Shown here: positions 4,699 to 5,000 of the stretch, piece after piece
Layout: each line of letters starts with the position of its first letter
How positions within the stretch are numbered: position 1 is the stretch's first letter
Assembly: GCA_959605275.1 (NCBI GenBank)
Contig: CAUHFD010000207.1
Span: forward strand, 1-5,000
From: an uncultured Eubacteriales bacterium
GTDB taxonomy: Bacteria; Bacillota; Clostridia; Oscillospirales; Ruminococcaceae
Direction of reading: 5' to 3'
Length of the DNA: 5,000 bases
Notes under the pieces: model-generated
The model's database searches: none
Told to the model about the DNA's origin: nothing
The model's input: only the letters and a program-made list of their open reading frames with translations
Position numbers and translations under genes: made by a program

Positions 4699-5000
4699 TT
4701 ATTTACGCCGTATCAAGAATCTTCTTCTTTTCTCGGTGTAATGAGATAGGCTTAAAACGCCAATTGATAAAACAAGTATTGCCATAACAACCGTAACATT
4801 GGCAGATGCCGAGGTGTCCGCAATCTTATCATCATCTTTATTGCCGTCATCTGGTTTATTATCATCAGGCTTTTCATCCTCCGCAAATGCAATCGTAGAA
4901 TAACGAGGCACTGTAATACTCAGATTATCAATCTGAGTATCATAAGCCTGCAAAGTTGCTAATGATATATACCCGTCCCGGTATATATTATATCCGTATT
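4699..5000 (-). CDS. C-terminal part of a cell-surface protein with membrane-anchor tail (partial)
   Basis: The reading frame is open from the window edge to the TAA at 4699-4701, giving the last 99 residues of a longer protein; its start is beyond 5000. A TTG at 4951-4953 could be called a start but lacks a ribosome binding site, and the frame continues upstream with protein-like sequence, so I reject it. Residues 1-31 of the visible part (GYISLATLQAYDTQIDNLSI) resemble the final strands of a concanavalin/LamG- or DUF1080-like beta-sandwich, common in extracellular carbohydrate-active proteins. Residues 40-58 are an acidic Asp/Lys/Pro linker, 59-62 read IADT, 68-85 are a hydrophobic helix, and 90-99 are Arg/Lys-rich. 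This is the layout of a sortase sorting signal, but without LPXTG. It is on the same strand as the GH99-like/GH172 genes, separated by the hairpin at 4595-4658. Confidence 0.8.
   Translation of the reverse strand, partial: YGYNIYRDGYISLATLQAYDTQIDNLSITVPRYSTIAFAEDEKPDDNKPDDGNKDDDKIADTSASANVTVVMAILVLSIGVLSLSHYTEKRRRFLIRRK

Noticed and set aside
4951..4953. TTG as the start of an 84-residue protein
   Set aside because: No ribosome binding site is present, and the frame stays open upstream to the window edge with beta-sandwich-like sequence, so this is the tail of a longer protein.

Overview
The window looks like a chromosomal segment of a low- to mid-GC Firmicute, most likely a gut or anaerobe-type Clostridia (Lachnospiraceae-like). 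The clues are strong GGAGG-type ribosome binding sites, AT-rich intergenic DNA, U-tract terminators, a LysM-CAP secreted protein, and a carbohydrate locus pairing an AraC regulator with a GH99-like (WbsX) enzyme and a DUF2961/GH172 enzyme. The taxon is an inference from gene content and style, not from a marker gene.

Left part (1-873): the 3' portion of a tRNA-Ser(GCU) gene, then two U-tract hairpins in series. The second hairpin is bidirectional and also ends the leftward gene at 259-873. That gene encodes a secreted LysM-CAP protein. Its promoter (915-943, leftward) is well formed and carries a perfect match to the WalR cell-wall-stress box inside the core promoter.

Middle (874-1435): a 562-base gene-free, AT-rich stretch. 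It holds the LysM-CAP promoter, a possible rightward promoter with a perfect TATAAT, two consecutive long hairpins (1190-1227 and 1263-1311), a 12-bp palindrome, and an unusual leader in which a hairpin separates a strong ribosome binding site from the start codon of the AraC-type regulator.

Right part (1436-5000): the AraC-family regulator (1436-2242, rightward) faces a leftward pair of glycan-active enzymes across a shared 19-bp-stem bidirectional terminator (2309-2359). The pair is a GH99-like/WbsX-family protein (3467-4576) followed 38 bases later by a DUF2961/GH172-family protein (2379-3428). Neither has a signal peptide, so both should act in the cytoplasm on imported sugar. Upstream, on the same strand, is the C-terminal end of a surface protein (4699 to beyond 5000): a beta-sandwich-like tail, an acidic linker, a membrane helix and a basic end resembling a sorting signal without a canonical LPXTG. 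A terminator-like hairpin sits between this gene and the enzyme pair, only about 20 bases from the next start codon. The enzyme operon therefore either depends on read-through or has its promoter in or upstream of the hairpin.

Working model (inference): a small glycan-utilisation locus in which a wall- or membrane-anchored protein contacts the glycan outside, two cytoplasmic enzymes process the imported oligosaccharide, and the adjacent AraC protein senses the sugar. The transporter is not in the window. No CRISPR array, insertion sequence, phage gene or defence system is visible.
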